Shown here: piece after piece, positions 12,732 through 23,047 of the stretch
How the letters are laid out: the number at the start of each line of letters is the position of its first letter
Position numbering within the stretch: position 1 is the stretch's first letter
NCBI GenBank assembly: GCA_963969395.1
Contig: OZ017805.1
Coordinates: 8,556,001 to 8,620,000, forward strand
Source of the DNA: Pseudoscleropodium purum
Lineage: Eukaryota; Streptophyta; Bryopsida; Hypnales; Brachytheciaceae
Direction: 5' to 3'
DNA: 64,000 bases
The notes under the pieces: model-generated
Databases searched by the model: none
What the model saw: the letters and a program-made list of their open reading frames with translations, nothing else
What the model was told of the DNA's origin: nothing
Translations under genes and position numbers: made by a program

Positions 12732-12935
12732 ATGGGGACATTATCGATACAAGGCACGAATGTTATCGTGTCTAGGCATGGATGTTGTGGCGACTAGGCG
12801 GGGACGTTATCAATATAAGGTGTGAAAGTTGTCGTGTCTAGGCGCAAATGCTATGGCAACTAGACGGAGACGTTATTGATACAAGGCATGAATGTTGTCG
12901 TATCCAAGCATAGATACTATAGTGACTGGACGGGG
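12732..12935. repeat. Tandem repeat, about 66-bp unit, three copies
   Basis: The unit 'ggggacgttat(c/t)gatacaaggc.tgaatgttgtcgt.tctaggcatggatgctatggcgactaggc' occurs at about 12732-12799, 12800-12865 and 12866-12931 with moderate divergence. A decayed partial version extends back to about 12650. No coding function is suggested. Confidence 0.75.
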
Positions 12936-13189
12936 ACTTTTTTGTATGGGTGGAGATATCATCGAGCCATGGCAAGGACATTATTGATTTGGGTGGGGAC
13001 TATATATTCTGTGGCCTCAATTTTTGTCATTTGCCAAGTCCTCTTTTCCTTGCCTCGTATCCTAGTTTGCTCTATAATCTATACTTTTTGAGTTGGGTGG
13101 AAGTTAGGGCTTGGCTTTAACAGTATACCCAATTTTTTGGTTTTTTTTTCCAATGAACTCTATTTGGGTTTGAATCATATATAGAGAAT

Positions 13190-14860
13190 TCAATTGAAAA
13201 TGGCTACAGAAGGGAGTGATTCATTTAGGAAGTGTCTTTTGTTTGTGGATTTAAATAGGCCAGTTGAGGGAGGACCTCCACCAATGAACACTTCTATGGC
13301 CATTGGTTCATTAGGCCCTTCATCATCAAGCCAAAAAAAGCAAAAAAGCCTCAAAACCAAGATTGCAACACACACACACACACCCCTAGAGTACTTGTAC
13401 AAATATACAACAATAGAAAAGAGTTCTATAAGTGACGAAGTTTTAAAATGTTGAAGGAATATGTGAACAATGAAAAAGAAAATTACAGCAAGCTCACTCA
13501 CAATTTATGATGCAAGCTTGAATTGAAGTTGGAAGCATCTAAGAATTTCAAAAATTATTCGGACTATTGGTTACACACAAAGTTTCTTGATAAAACAGTT
13601 ATTGCATTGACCACTAATGTAGTGGCAAGCTATTTTTACTATATGAAGAAAAAAGAAGGTGCTAGTAACTTGAACAATGGATTTAGAGAGGCACTTTCAA
13701 AACTACATATGGTTTAGAAGTGGTGTCAATAGTTTTCTAGTAGCTGCAATAAAGCAAAATCATCATGGAAGGATACAATCCCAAAACGCATGTTGGATCA
13801 ATGTGAGTGGATTTGTAGATTAGCTTCCACCTGCAATAAAAGTAGTAACAATGTGAGGACAAAATGAAAAAGCCACATATGATAACGTGAGAAAGGTGCC
13901 GTCGACAAAATTGTCAATCATTTCCAATTGGGTTGAATTTGGGTGAAAGGGTTGAAGACAAAGAATGAAAAGGAGAACTTTCAAGATATTTTGCTTGAAG
14001 CTATAGGGTATTTAGTACCCATGCATCATCAGATTCTCATTCTTGCATCTAAGCATGATGGAAGGCTTTACGCTTTGGTAGAATGGAGGATTTTTAATTT
14101 CTTTTTGGAAAAAATATGACTCAAAAGTTTTCAAATCAACGGTTGTGAATGATATTGTAAAGTTGACTAGTATTGCGTTTACAACCAAGGAGCTTGGGTG
14201 GATTGCCACATACTGTAGAAATTGAGTAAATTTGGCATTGTCATTATTTATTATTGTGGGGAAATGCCACAACACAAAGTATATTCACAACAACATTTTT
14301 ACATCCACTATTTTGATCCATTTTGATCCTTAGAAAGAAAATACGGTTCACATAGGGCTTTATCAATGGGGGTTTTCAAGCCGAGTGATGAAAAAAGAAC
14401 CATCAAAGTATGGTTATAAGATGTACAATGGAAAAGGTGAAAGAAGCCCAAAAGTTTGGTGCCCTCAAATTGTTTTTTTCTTTTTAAAGAAGAAGACCTT
14501 ACAAACTTTTTCCTAAGTTGTGCAACAAAAGCACCTTTATTCCGAGGCTACTAATGCATATGCAACAGCATAGATTGTGTACAGGATTTGGAAAGAAGAA
14601 TGAGATCCATCTTATGTTACCGAGGCTAAAAAAGAGCAATTTGTTAACATTGGTTTGAAATTGAGAAGCTTCCTAAGAAAAGATCCCCTTGAAAGGTCGA
14701 CAATCTCAAAGGTTATTGAGACATTGAGAAAGACTCCATATTGTTGGACTATGTTTGAGTGTTGTTTTCATAAATTAAATGTTTTTTTTATAACTTTTCA
14801 AAATTTAGTACTTAATAGCTATTTAAAAGGTGATGAATTTTTTCCTATCATCCTTTAAGA
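13190..14860 (+). pseudogene. Decayed plus-strand reading frame, unrecognised
   Basis: Open pieces at 13194-13454, 13523-13717 and 14655-14858, and readable stretches between them (for example a segment near 14115-14230 reading VFKSTVVNDIVKLTSIAFTT), suggest one old gene of at least 500 codons with many stops and frame changes. A CA dinucleotide run at 13367-13384 falls inside it. I recognise no domain. A degenerate transposon protein is as likely as a host gene. Confidence 0.25.
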
Positions 14861-15144
14861 GGATCATATGTACTTGGCATTTGCCAAATACCTTATTGTA
14901 TATAATACTATATACAACAAGCCTCTATTTTATGCAATTATTGTTTTTATTTCTTATTACAACATTTAAAATATGAAGTATTTGTGTTGTGAACTCTAAA
15001 TCCTAAAATGATACAATGACAATCACACCAAATGTGTATAACTAAGTAATTCATATGCATTGTATTAAATCTAAACAAGTTAAAGTTGCAAAGTTCAAAT
15101 TGAAAAGCACTTTGTGGTACTGAAGGAAAAAAATCATCCATATT

Positions 15145-15435
15145 GTGTCCATGCCCCAACCGACTTATGTCCACATCTTAATCTTCATTTGTACCCTACT
15201 TCCACTTGCATTTGTACCCTACTTCCACTTACAAATGCACCCTAGTTTGCATCCGCGCCTTGATTCTACATGTGTTTGCACCTTAGTCTATGTCCGCGCT
15301 TTGATTCTACATGCATTTGTGCCCTACCTCTATTTGCATCCACGCTCTGATTCTACATGTATTTGTGCCTTGCTTCCATTTGTGTCCATGTCCTAGTTTG
15401 CGTTTGTGCCTCAACTCTACGTTCGCACCTCAACT
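15145..15435. repeat. Tandem repeat array, about 46-bp unit
   Basis: Units of the form 'catccgcgccttgattctacatgtatttgtgccctacttccatttg' recur four or more times between 15240 and 15400. Shorter units built on 'tttgtaccctacttccac' lie at 15185-15240. The plus-strand frame through it is a repeat artefact. Confidence 0.7.
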
Positions 15436-15935
15436 CTGACTTAGCAACTAGATGTTGTTAAGGTAAGTCCATGTTACTTTTTTTACCTTCATTCAAAGTC
15501 AACTACTTATTGACTACATTGGACAAGCAGCACCTCTACTGTATGGGCAAATTGGACAAGTGGAAGAGCAATCCATTTGTCCCCTATGACAACTCTGATT
15601 TCAACATTTAGTTAATTATCAAGTGTTGTTCACTGACTTAAACTTGGTAACGTTTGCCATGTAGGCTTGTAGTATTTTGAGTGCCCACCTTCCAAACCTC
15701 AATGATTTGCTTATTACATGGCCCTTTTTGTGAAGTTTTTAGATTTATTTTATAGTACATTACAACTTTGTGTCTTATAGGACATGGCTATCAATTCCTT
15801 TGGCAGATAGTATTTCACTTTTAATTACAATTTAGGTTGTTGTAGGACTTTGTCAATTGCTCTAGGAAATAGGTGTTAATTCACTTCTTATTGCCCGGTT
15901 CAATCTGTGCGTGGTAGTTTGAAGCATATGTTTGC
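15436..15935. other. Spacer, nothing recognised
   Basis: No frame, terminal repeat or motif is recognised between the tandem array and the frame starting at 15936. Confidence 0.5.
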
Positions 15936-16199
15936 ATGGCATCCCCTAAAGATTATCGGAGGGTCGGCCAAGGGACTAGGTTAAGGCTAGCTAACCAAAT
16001 TTTGTTACAAGGTCATAGAGCTAAAGCAATAGAGAAGGCCAAAAAATATCAAGAGAAGAAAAGAGCTTTGTTACAAAATATTGTGCAGGCTGTTGTAGAC
16101 ACTACAATCGCTTTTAATCCATTGAACATTAACCGAGCTACTAATAGAGCTACAAATGAATGGGCAATTCAATGGTTTCATGAAACTAGTAGTTATTGA
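15936..16199 (+). pseudogene. Basic hypothetical reading frame truncated by the copia insertion
   Basis: An ATG-started frame of 87 residues is rich in Lys, Arg, Ala and Gln, with a basic central part (KAKKYQEKKRALLQ). Its last codons and its TGA lie in the copia target duplication and LTR, so the stop is created by the insertion. Joining the flanks across the element (16193 to 24268) extends the frame only a few codons to a TAG. It is not recognised, and it could be the remnant of an older transposon protein. Confidence 0.3.
16189..16193. other. Target-site duplication GTAGT, left copy, of the copia element
   Basis: GTAGT directly precedes the LTR and is repeated exactly at 24263-24267 after the other LTR. 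Five bases is the duplication size expected for a copia integrase. It fixes the element boundaries at 16194 and 24262. Confidence 0.9.
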
Positions 16200-16447
16200 G
16201 ATTACAAAGTTATGTATAAGAGAAAGGCTTTACTTAGATGGTAGAACGATACGAAGCCACATGAGTGGGCTCAACTTAAGCTAGAAGCCTTTCCTAGTTA
16301 TCCACGAACCATGTGGGATAACTAACTACATTGCGCTGCCTTTGACTACGAGCAATACCCATGGACTCTAACACTAACTAAGTGTCTAAAGCTACTCCTA
16401 AGGCTAACTGTACATGGTCAACGCTAGTATGTACAGAATCTCTAACA
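16194..16447 (-). repeat. Copia 3' LTR (254 bp)
   Basis: Read on the minus strand it begins TGTTAGAGATTCTG and ends AATCTCAATA. It is nearly identical to 24037-24262 except for a 34-versus-6-base block (tataagagaaagg... here, tgaaca there). The plus-strand edge TATTGAGATTAC is shared by both LTRs, which fixes the boundary. Confidence 0.92.
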
Positions 16448-18843
16448 CTCCCACTTTGAGAGTGGTCAAAGGCGCGAAGCCCCATCTTCTCAATGAAGCT
16501 TTGGTGTTGTGGCTTCCCAAGGGCCTTGGTCAGCACATCAGCAACCATAGCTTTTGGTAGGCACATACTTGACCTCTATCCCTCTTGAACTCCACTCCAA
16601 AGCAATACTTCAACTCTCCAAGGTCAGTCATCTCGTACTCCTTCTTAAGCATCGCCTTCACTTCAAGCATCTTGGGCATACTACTTGCAAGGAGGATCAA
16701 ATCATCCACATAGAGGATCACAATCACCAAATGCTTCCGACTTTGCAAGGTGTACAAAGAGTGATCAGCATGGCCTCCTTCGAAACCCCTTCCTTACAAA
16801 CATGCCATCAATATCTCGATCCCAAACTCTCCCCGATTGCTTCAACCCGGGGAGTGCCTTCTTCAACTTGCACTTCAAATGCTTTTGGCTTTCTTGCACA
16901 AAGCCTTGGGGTTGATCCATGTAGATGACCTCCTCCCCTTCCACTTGGAAAAACCCCCTAGCAACCAACCTTGCCTTGTACCTCACAATGTGACCCAAAG
17001 CATCCCTTTTGGTAGAGAAAACCCACTTACAACTCACACTTGATCTCTTGGGAGGGAGGGCTGCAAGCTCCCATGTCCCTTTGTCAATGAGGGCCTTGTA
17101 CTCCTCTTGCATGGCCACCTCCCACTTGCTTGCATCTTCGCAACGCAACACCTCTCCAAGCGTGGATGGATCTCCAAGGAAAGCCACATTGGCTTGTTCT
17201 TCTTGTTGTTGGGAAAGAATGTGATTCAGCCACCAATCTCCAGGGGGCTTGCGGGTCCTCGTTGGATAACGTGGCTCCTCCGTACCTTGATCTTCCTCAC
17301 CAATGGGCTGATCTTGCTCCTCCAAGGGCTGATCATGCTCTTGCTCCCTTGGTGAAGTGCTTGGAGAAGCTGCCGCTGATCTCTTCACTTGAGGTGTGAT
17401 CACCTTCTTCTTGGGCTCCACAAAGTCCTCATCTTCAGCACCTTGCTCTTCATCTTCATCTCCATCTTCTATGTGAACTCTTGGAGTTGTGCCCACCTTT
17501 TGGGCTGGTCCTCCACTTCTCCCACTTGGGCTCATCTCCAAGAGCTTGGGATCAGCTCCTCCATCCTCCAAAAAGGTCACATCTCGGCACTTGATGATGG
17601 CCTTGGTCTCCACATTCATCAGCCTATAAGCCTTGGTTCCCTCACAATAACCAAGGAAAAGGCACTTGATGCCCTTGGGATCCAATTTCGTCCTCTTGGC
17701 ACTTGGAACCAATGCATAGGCAATGCACCCAAAGGTGCGCATGTGAGACACGTGGGGCCTTGTCCCACTCCAAACTTCTTGCGGTGTCTTGCTTGTCAAC
17801 GCTTGGGTGGGGCACCGGTTCCTCGTGTAAACCGTAGTGGACACCGCCTCCCCCCAAAGCTCAAGCTTCAAACCTTGGCCATAAATCATGGCCTTTGCCA
17901 TCTCCACAATGGTACGATTCGCACGCTCCGCTACGCCATTTTGTTGAGGGGTGTAGGGTGCGGAAGTGTGGTGCTCAATGCCATGGGCCTTCAAATACGC
18001 CTGAAAGGCCTTGGACACATACTCCCCTCCATTATCCGACCGCAGCACCTTCACCTTGCAATCCGATTGAGCCTCCATGAGGGCCTTCCAAGTCTCAAAA
18101 TGCCCAAACACCTCACTCTTGCACTTCAACATATACACCCAAATCTTGCGAGAGAAATCATCAATGAAGGTCACAAAATACCTGGCTCCTCCTATGGACG
18201 TGGTCTTCATCGGCCCGCACACATCCGAATGCACAAGCTGCAATGGCTTGGTGGCGCATGTTGCCCCATCCTTGGGGAAGGGCTGCCTCGCTTGTTTGCC
18301 CTCAATGCACCCCTTGCACACCATAGAACTCCAATCATGCTTGCAAGAAGAGAGGTTCAGACCCTTCACCATGTGTTGGAGGCTCTTCATGCTCTTCACA
18401 TTCAAGTGCCCAAGCCTCCTATGCCAAAGCTCCACAAGGTCTTCATGGGCTAATCCTTGGGCAGCACACGCCAAGGAAGTGCTATTCACCTTGGTGAAAT
18501 GGAGGTGGTACAAATTGCCCTCACGAGGGACTGATGCAATCAAAACTCCACTTGGTGAATGCACCACACACCCCACCATGTTGAAATGCACTTTCAAACC
18601 TCCCAAAGACAATTTGCTCACCGAAAGCAAGTTGGCATGCAACTTGGGGACATGGAGCACCTCTTGGATTTGGATCCTCTTGGTCTTCCCCTTCACTTGC
18701 ACCTCCACAAGGATCTCCCCCATGCTAAGGGCCTCCACCATGCCATTGTCTCCCAAATAAATCTTCTTCCCCGAAATCGGCTGATACGTGTGGAAGGCAT
18801 CTCGATGGCTGGTCATATGTTGCATGGCCCCTGAGTCCACAAT
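16378..18843 (-). pseudogene. pol: Copia pol remnant: protease, integrase, partial reverse transcriptase, RNase H tail
   Basis: The main open part (18840-16765) starts at the protease motif DSGAMQHMT. It then has the integrase zinc finger (H140, H145, C175, C178, counting from the first open codon at 18840) and the integrase core D206, D269 and E305 (D-D-35-E spacing), with NGVAERANRT. A linker rich in Glu and Pro precedes the reverse transcriptase (CKWVFSTKRDALG...KARLVARGF). At about 16929 the frame passes directly from GEE to VIYMDQPQGF, losing about 55 residues that normally hold the first catalytic Asp. A small frameshift near 16770 moves the YVDD box (ILYVDDLILLAS) to another frame (16757-16530). 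Near 16590 another deletion removes most of RNase H, leaving EVKYVPTKAMVADVLTKAL-type C-terminal sequence. It cannot encode an active enzyme. Confidence 0.93.
16448..16457 (-). promoter_or_regulatory. Polypurine tract of the copia element
   Basis: On the minus strand AAAGTGGGAG immediately precedes the LTR start TGTTAG. This is the expected position and composition for the plus-strand DNA priming site used in reverse transcription. Confidence 0.88.
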
Positions 18844-19611
18844 CTAAGTGAACATGTTGGCCTTCTCCCCTCCTCCATTGGCTGCAAAGGCGAAACCCTC
18901 TTCTTCCTCCTCTTTGGAAGCTAGGTGTGCACTCTCCTTGTCCTTGCCTTGGCTGATCTTGCAATGCCTAGCAATGTGGCCCGGTTTGCCACACTTGAAG
19001 CACGTCCTTGTCTCCTTGAACGCCTGGGTGTTGCCACCTTTTCCATGTCTTGAGACAAGCGCTGATCCCTCCCCTTGGGCCTCATTCTCCTTGCGCTTGG
19101 TCACCTCATGCATCAAGCGTGCGGTCACAAACTCCATGGTCAGCTCCTTGGTGGGCCTCGTCTCCAATGCGGTGATGAGGAACTCATAAGACGATGGCAA
19201 GCTTGCCAACAAGGTCATCACCGCATCTCCCTCGATCACGGGCGCCTCCAAACAAGCCAACTCATCCGCAAGAGCCTTGACCTTGTTGACGTGATCCAAC
19301 AAATCGTCTTTCTCTTGCATCTTGCTAGTGAAGAATTTGTGGCGAAGAAATAGGAGGTTGGAGAGGCTCTTGGTCTCATGGATGTTGCAAAGGGTGGTCC
19401 ACGCTTGGGCTGGTCCCTTGCAATGGCGAATGTGTGCAATTTGCCGATCCACAAGGTTGATGGCAATGAGAGCAAAGGCCTTCTTCTCCTTCCTCTCCCA
19501 TGCCTTCTTGGTCTTTGGATCCGCATCTTCACTTGGAGGCTCCTCACTCCCATCCACCACGTCCCACAAGTCCTTCTCCGCAAGGATCATCTCCATCTTG
19601 AACTTCCACAT
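18844..19611 (-). pseudogene. gag: Copia gag, main part, with CCHC zinc knuckle
   Basis: The frame reads GMWKFKMEMILAEKDLWD at its start, a typical copia nucleocapsid-precursor beginning (UBN2 type), and ends with the zinc knuckle CFKCGKPGHIARHC. The true start lies across the nested A unit: at 22927 an ATG followed by ASSGENF joins exactly to GMWKF once one CAAAG copy is removed. The TAG at 18844-18846 is in frame with the downstream protease and sits where a Trp is usual (T-W-I-V-D-S-G), so it is best read as a TGG-to-TAG change rather than a natural gag end. Gag would form virus-like particles in the cytoplasm. Confidence 0.92.
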
Positions 19612-19613
19612 GC

Positions 19614-19618
19614 CAAAG
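19614..19618. other. Target-site duplication CAAAG, left copy, of the nested A unit
   Basis: CAAAG here is repeated at 22903-22907. Removing the unit with one copy restores the copia gag frame exactly, so these are the true insertion edges. Confidence 0.93.
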
Positions 19619-19873
19619 TGTCGCAGCTTAGAATTTTGATTTTCTTAGTATACACCCAAATAGGAACGGAAACTAGTCATTAGCTAACCGGATCCGATTA
19701 GGTGGGAAAGGAAAACTCAGAATTAGCACGGAACGTGAAGTAGTGGGCTTCTTGGATCTAATCCGGTCAGGAGTAACTAACGACGGAAACGGAATGTAAC
19801 ACGGATTAGGTCTAGGACCGGATGATGATGACAAACCGGATTCATGATGACAAACCGGAAAGGGTCCAGGGAC

Positions 19874-19880
19874 TATAAAA
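19874..19880 (+). promoter_or_regulatory. TATA box of the A unit
   Basis: TATAAAA lies about 170 bp before the ATG at 20050, a sensible distance for a promoter and a short 5' leader. Units B, C and D keep an A/T core at the equivalent place (ttaaata near 24929, tatttaaa near 33939, acttaaa near 44401), supporting a real promoter. Confidence 0.65.
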
Positions 19881-20049
19881 GGAGGAGCTTTCACTGTTGC
19901 ACCCCCTTTTAGAAACTCGACCTTAAGCGCGCGGTTGAGTTTTTGTCGTTTGTGCGTCTGTGCGTTTGTGTTCTGTTCGTTTTGATTCCGGTTGAGATCG
20001 GAGAGAGGAAGTGAGGAACGGAACGTGCGGCTAGAAGAGAGTGAGGTAG

Positions 20050-21720
20050 ATGGGAGTGGGAATGCCTCCGCTACGTAGGTCGAGACAAGCGAGTCCCTCT
20101 GGAAGTGAGGTGAAGCTCCGGAAAGTCATTCCGGTTATTCCCTCCACAGAGCCGGAAAAGTCTGAACTCATGGATGATCTCAAATCCATGGGTTGCGTAG
20201 GGTTTGCCGAGAAACCTTGGGGTTTTAGGGAGGAGAGAATGGTCAAGGAGCTCCTCGGAAAGTTGTCCAACCAGTTTGACAACACCGTGAGAGGAACTCC
20301 CGTCAGCTGGAACGAGGGGATGTGGAGAGCGGTTTACGGTTTCCGGGTAGGAGGTTTGGGAATGGCGAGCCGGAAGGATGAGTTTGTCCGAGGGAAGTTT
20401 AAGGGAGCCGTCAACCCGAAGGACGTATACGCGGTCGAGGATTGCTTGGATGACCGACACCGTCGGCTCCTGCAATTCCTGGTTCCGGTTCTTCACCCGG
20501 AAAAGCCGACCAGGGTGACGATCACCCTCGGCAACACCATTTTCGGTGCCCTCAGTGGTACCCGGAAAGTGGATTGGGCACGGATCATTTCCGATCTCGT
20601 GGCCCAGCTGGTTAGTAGGGTTGGGAAGAAAAGGGCCACTCTAGTGTGCCCTTATCTCTTCCACCTCTATCGGGAGAACCAAGTCCTCACCGATAGGGAG
20701 GAGAGGGCATGGAAGACGCAGGAAGTGCTCCTGAAGTATGGGGAGTCGGAGATGGATGACGAGGCGGAATCCGATTCCGGGTCAGACCGGGAGTCCAGCG
20801 AGGAAGAGGAGGAGCCGATGCCGCCGATCAAGCGACAGAAGCTGACGCCTCCACACAAGCGAGGGACGCCTCCCGGTCAAGACAAACCGGCCCCGGAGGA
20901 GAAACCGGAAGCCGAGAAGACCAATTCCGGGGGAGATCCGGATATGCAAGATCCGTTCAACGGTCTGATCAACGTCCTCTGCAACATCAGGGCGGATTGG
21001 GAGGTCAAGCACAGGACGCTTGCGGCAATCCGCAAGTTGGTGGGTGCGGCACCGGACAGCAAATTGGCGGAACAAGTGGCGGAGTGCATCACGAATCCGG
21101 AAGAGACCCGGAAGCAGGAAGCAGAGATCCGCCGGTTGCAGGAGGAGGTGGATAAACTGAAGGCAACTCTTTTTGCCTATCAGGAAGACGTGACGGCCGC
21201 CCGGGAGATGGCGGAAGAGACTCGGAAGATAGCCGAGTAGATCAAGGCGGTCCTGGGAGAGACCGGAACGGCCGCTGCCAAAGCGAAGCTCTTCGACGAG
21301 AAGATCCACGAAGAGAAGAAACTATCCGGTTCCCAAATGGTCCGGATTCTCGCGGACTTCGCTGAGCAGGTGGAGACGACAATGGTGGAGGGGCGGAAGG
21401 CAGCGGACCGGATCGAGGAGAGCAGCCGGAAGCTGACGGGAGCGACGTGCGACAAAGGTATTCACCTTTCGGACATCTCGCTACCGGATCTCTTTCCGGA
21501 CGCGACCATTCAGAAGGATAGGAAGGATTGGACTCCTGAGTCCAAGAAGTCTGCACGGACTGGGACTCCGGGCACGAGACCGGATATCACCATCGACCTG
21601 GAGTCTCCACCCGGACCGAATCCTGCGGAGGGGGAACGGGTCCGGAATTTGAGTGAAGTCTTCGAGGAGCTAGTCCCGGAGGTCGGAAGCCCAACGATAG
21701 GATCTAGAGTTGTAGGGTAG
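20050..21720 (+). pseudogene. Conserved protein of the A-unit family, one in-frame TAG
   Basis: ATG at 20050 opens 396 codons, then TAG (21238-21240), then 159 more codons in the same frame. The N-terminal two thirds (about residues 35-235) carry the family core: MGCVG..KPW, NQFDNTVRG.PVSW, LGMASRKDEFVRGKF, DRHRRLLQFL, TITLGNTIFGAL and CPYLFHLY. An acidic run (DDEAESDSGSD...EEEEE) and a basic PPIKRQKL nuclear-signal-like motif follow. The C-terminal third is coiled-coil (RRLQEEVDKLKATL), then SGSQMVRILADF. The stop may have been CAG. The diverged copies keep the same motifs at protein level, so the product was once selected. I recognise no named domain. A gag-like or DNA-binding role is only a guess. 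Confidence 0.8.
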
Positions 21721-21871
21721 ATAGGATTTTAATTTCAGTTAGGAGTAGGAGCGGATCCGGATCCGGATCCGGCTCAACAGTATTAGGTTAGACCGGAAGT
21801 TAGATTAGGGTGGCGGCGGACCCCCACGGGTTTTCCGCTCCTTTTTGTGCTTTTAGGGTTTTTACCCTTTG

Positions 21872-21880
21872 TATATAAAT
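21872..21880 (+). promoter_or_regulatory. Second TATA-like box in the A unit
   Basis: TATATAAAT follows the coding region by about 150 bases, with a CT-rich, possibly transcribed stretch after it (ttttctattctcctcattgtgtgtctctctcc). If the unit is an LTR, this would be the candidate promoter for a full-length transcript. It is otherwise unproven. Confidence 0.35.
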
Positions 21881-22902
21881 CGGTTCCCGTGATGGGAATT
21901 GGGAGTTGTTCATTTTGCAAACTTCTTGTACTTTTCTATTCTCCTCATTGTGTGTCTCTCTCCAGCGCGACAAGATTGTATGATGTGGAGTTAGGATAGT
22001 ACAGGTTGGGTTGCGAGTGATTTCTCCCCTTGGTGTTTATTTTTCGATCCTAGGTGCATGTGAGTAGGTACAGAAGAGTTGGGAGTGAACTTAGTTCCTT
22101 AGCACGTCTAGAGTTTGAGATTCCGGGTGAGAAAGCCGTTGTTAGGCTAGGCGGGTAGGGAGGGATTCCTTAGCTGCGGTAGAACTCCCGGGTGGGAAAT
22201 CCAGTTGAGTGTCCGATCTCCTGTGAGGTCTCACCACCCGTATGGGTAACGGAAGAACTTTAGTTGATGTTGGAACGGACGGGTGCACTTGTAACCACCT
22301 GTCTTCTCACGGATCGGAAGTAGCATCAAGGTCATTGTAGTACGAGAGGGTCGAGTGTGGGGTCTTTGTGTGACCTACAACCCGGATTGCTATCTGGGTT
22401 GTTGTGAAGGACCAAACCGGATCCGGATTAGCTTAGGAGTTTAGGAAGTAGGACAGTGGGTCTTCAGCCACTATAAGTCACGGAAGGAGTGGTGGGCCTA
22501 CCACTCTCAAAATTAAGCGGCGACCCCTCTGATGGTGAAACAGAGGCAAAACTAAACCGGATAGGATTACGGGTACAGGATGACCATCCGGACCGGATTG
22601 TTCAGGACGGAATTCCAGGATCGGAAGTTGTGAGATCCTGGGATTTGGGTATTTGTACGGACCGGATAGTTAGTAGGACCGGAAGAAGGAGTAATCCGGT
22701 CTGTAGTTATCCGGTGTGTTGGTATTTCTGGTTCTAGATCTAGGACCGGAAAGTAAGATTGGCATACTGACTGAGCTTAACTGCTTAATAGAGCTAGATA
22801 CTTCACAGGATCTCGTGGGTTCGATATTTAGAGTCACTTAGTTATACTCTAGAGCGTTTTTTGTGAGTATAATGGGGAATTGACCTGCCTTGTGCTGCAA
22901 CA

Positions 22903-22927
22903 CAAAGTTCTCTCCACTGGATGCCAT
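22903..22927 (-). pseudogene. gag: First codons of copia gag, separated from the rest by the A unit
   Basis: Minus-strand ATG at 22927-22925 is followed by GCATCCAGTGGAGAGAACTTTG, encoding MASSGENF, and then by the CAAAG duplication. It is in frame with the gag body that restarts at 19618, giving MASSGENFGMWKF at the join. The A unit therefore entered within codon 9. Confidence 0.92.
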
Positions 22928-23013
22928 GGTGACGTAGCTCCCACTGTGTTGGATTTCACTGGAAGGGTCTTTTTCTGCTGGTGTCGGCTGGCAGCCGATA
23001 CAAGTGGTCACAG

Positions 23014-23047
<34 letters not shown>

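Larger units (their letters stand above)
19619..22902 (+). mobile_element. Complete A-type unit (3284 bp): protein-coding, TG...CA ends, no pol; solo LTR or non-autonomous element
   Basis: It starts TGTCGCAGC and ends GCTGCAACA (GCTGCGACA in the copy ending at 918), forming a 9-bp inverted terminal repeat with TG...CA ends. It has a 5-bp duplication CAAAG, so a retroviral-type integrase probably inserted it. No internal long direct repeats and no pol were seen. It contains a TATA box (19874), an open frame of about 556 codons with one stop (20050-21720), a second TATA-like box (21872) and a long untranslated 3' third. It may be a very long solo LTR that encodes a protein, or a distinct non-autonomous element. 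Units B, C and D in this window are diverged relatives. Confidence 0.85.

Noticed and set aside
17389..18453. Long plus-strand open frame (354 codons) opposite copia pol
   Set aside because: It is antisense to the integrase and reverse-transcriptase region, with low-complexity His/Leu-rich composition and no domain. It is a shadow of pol.
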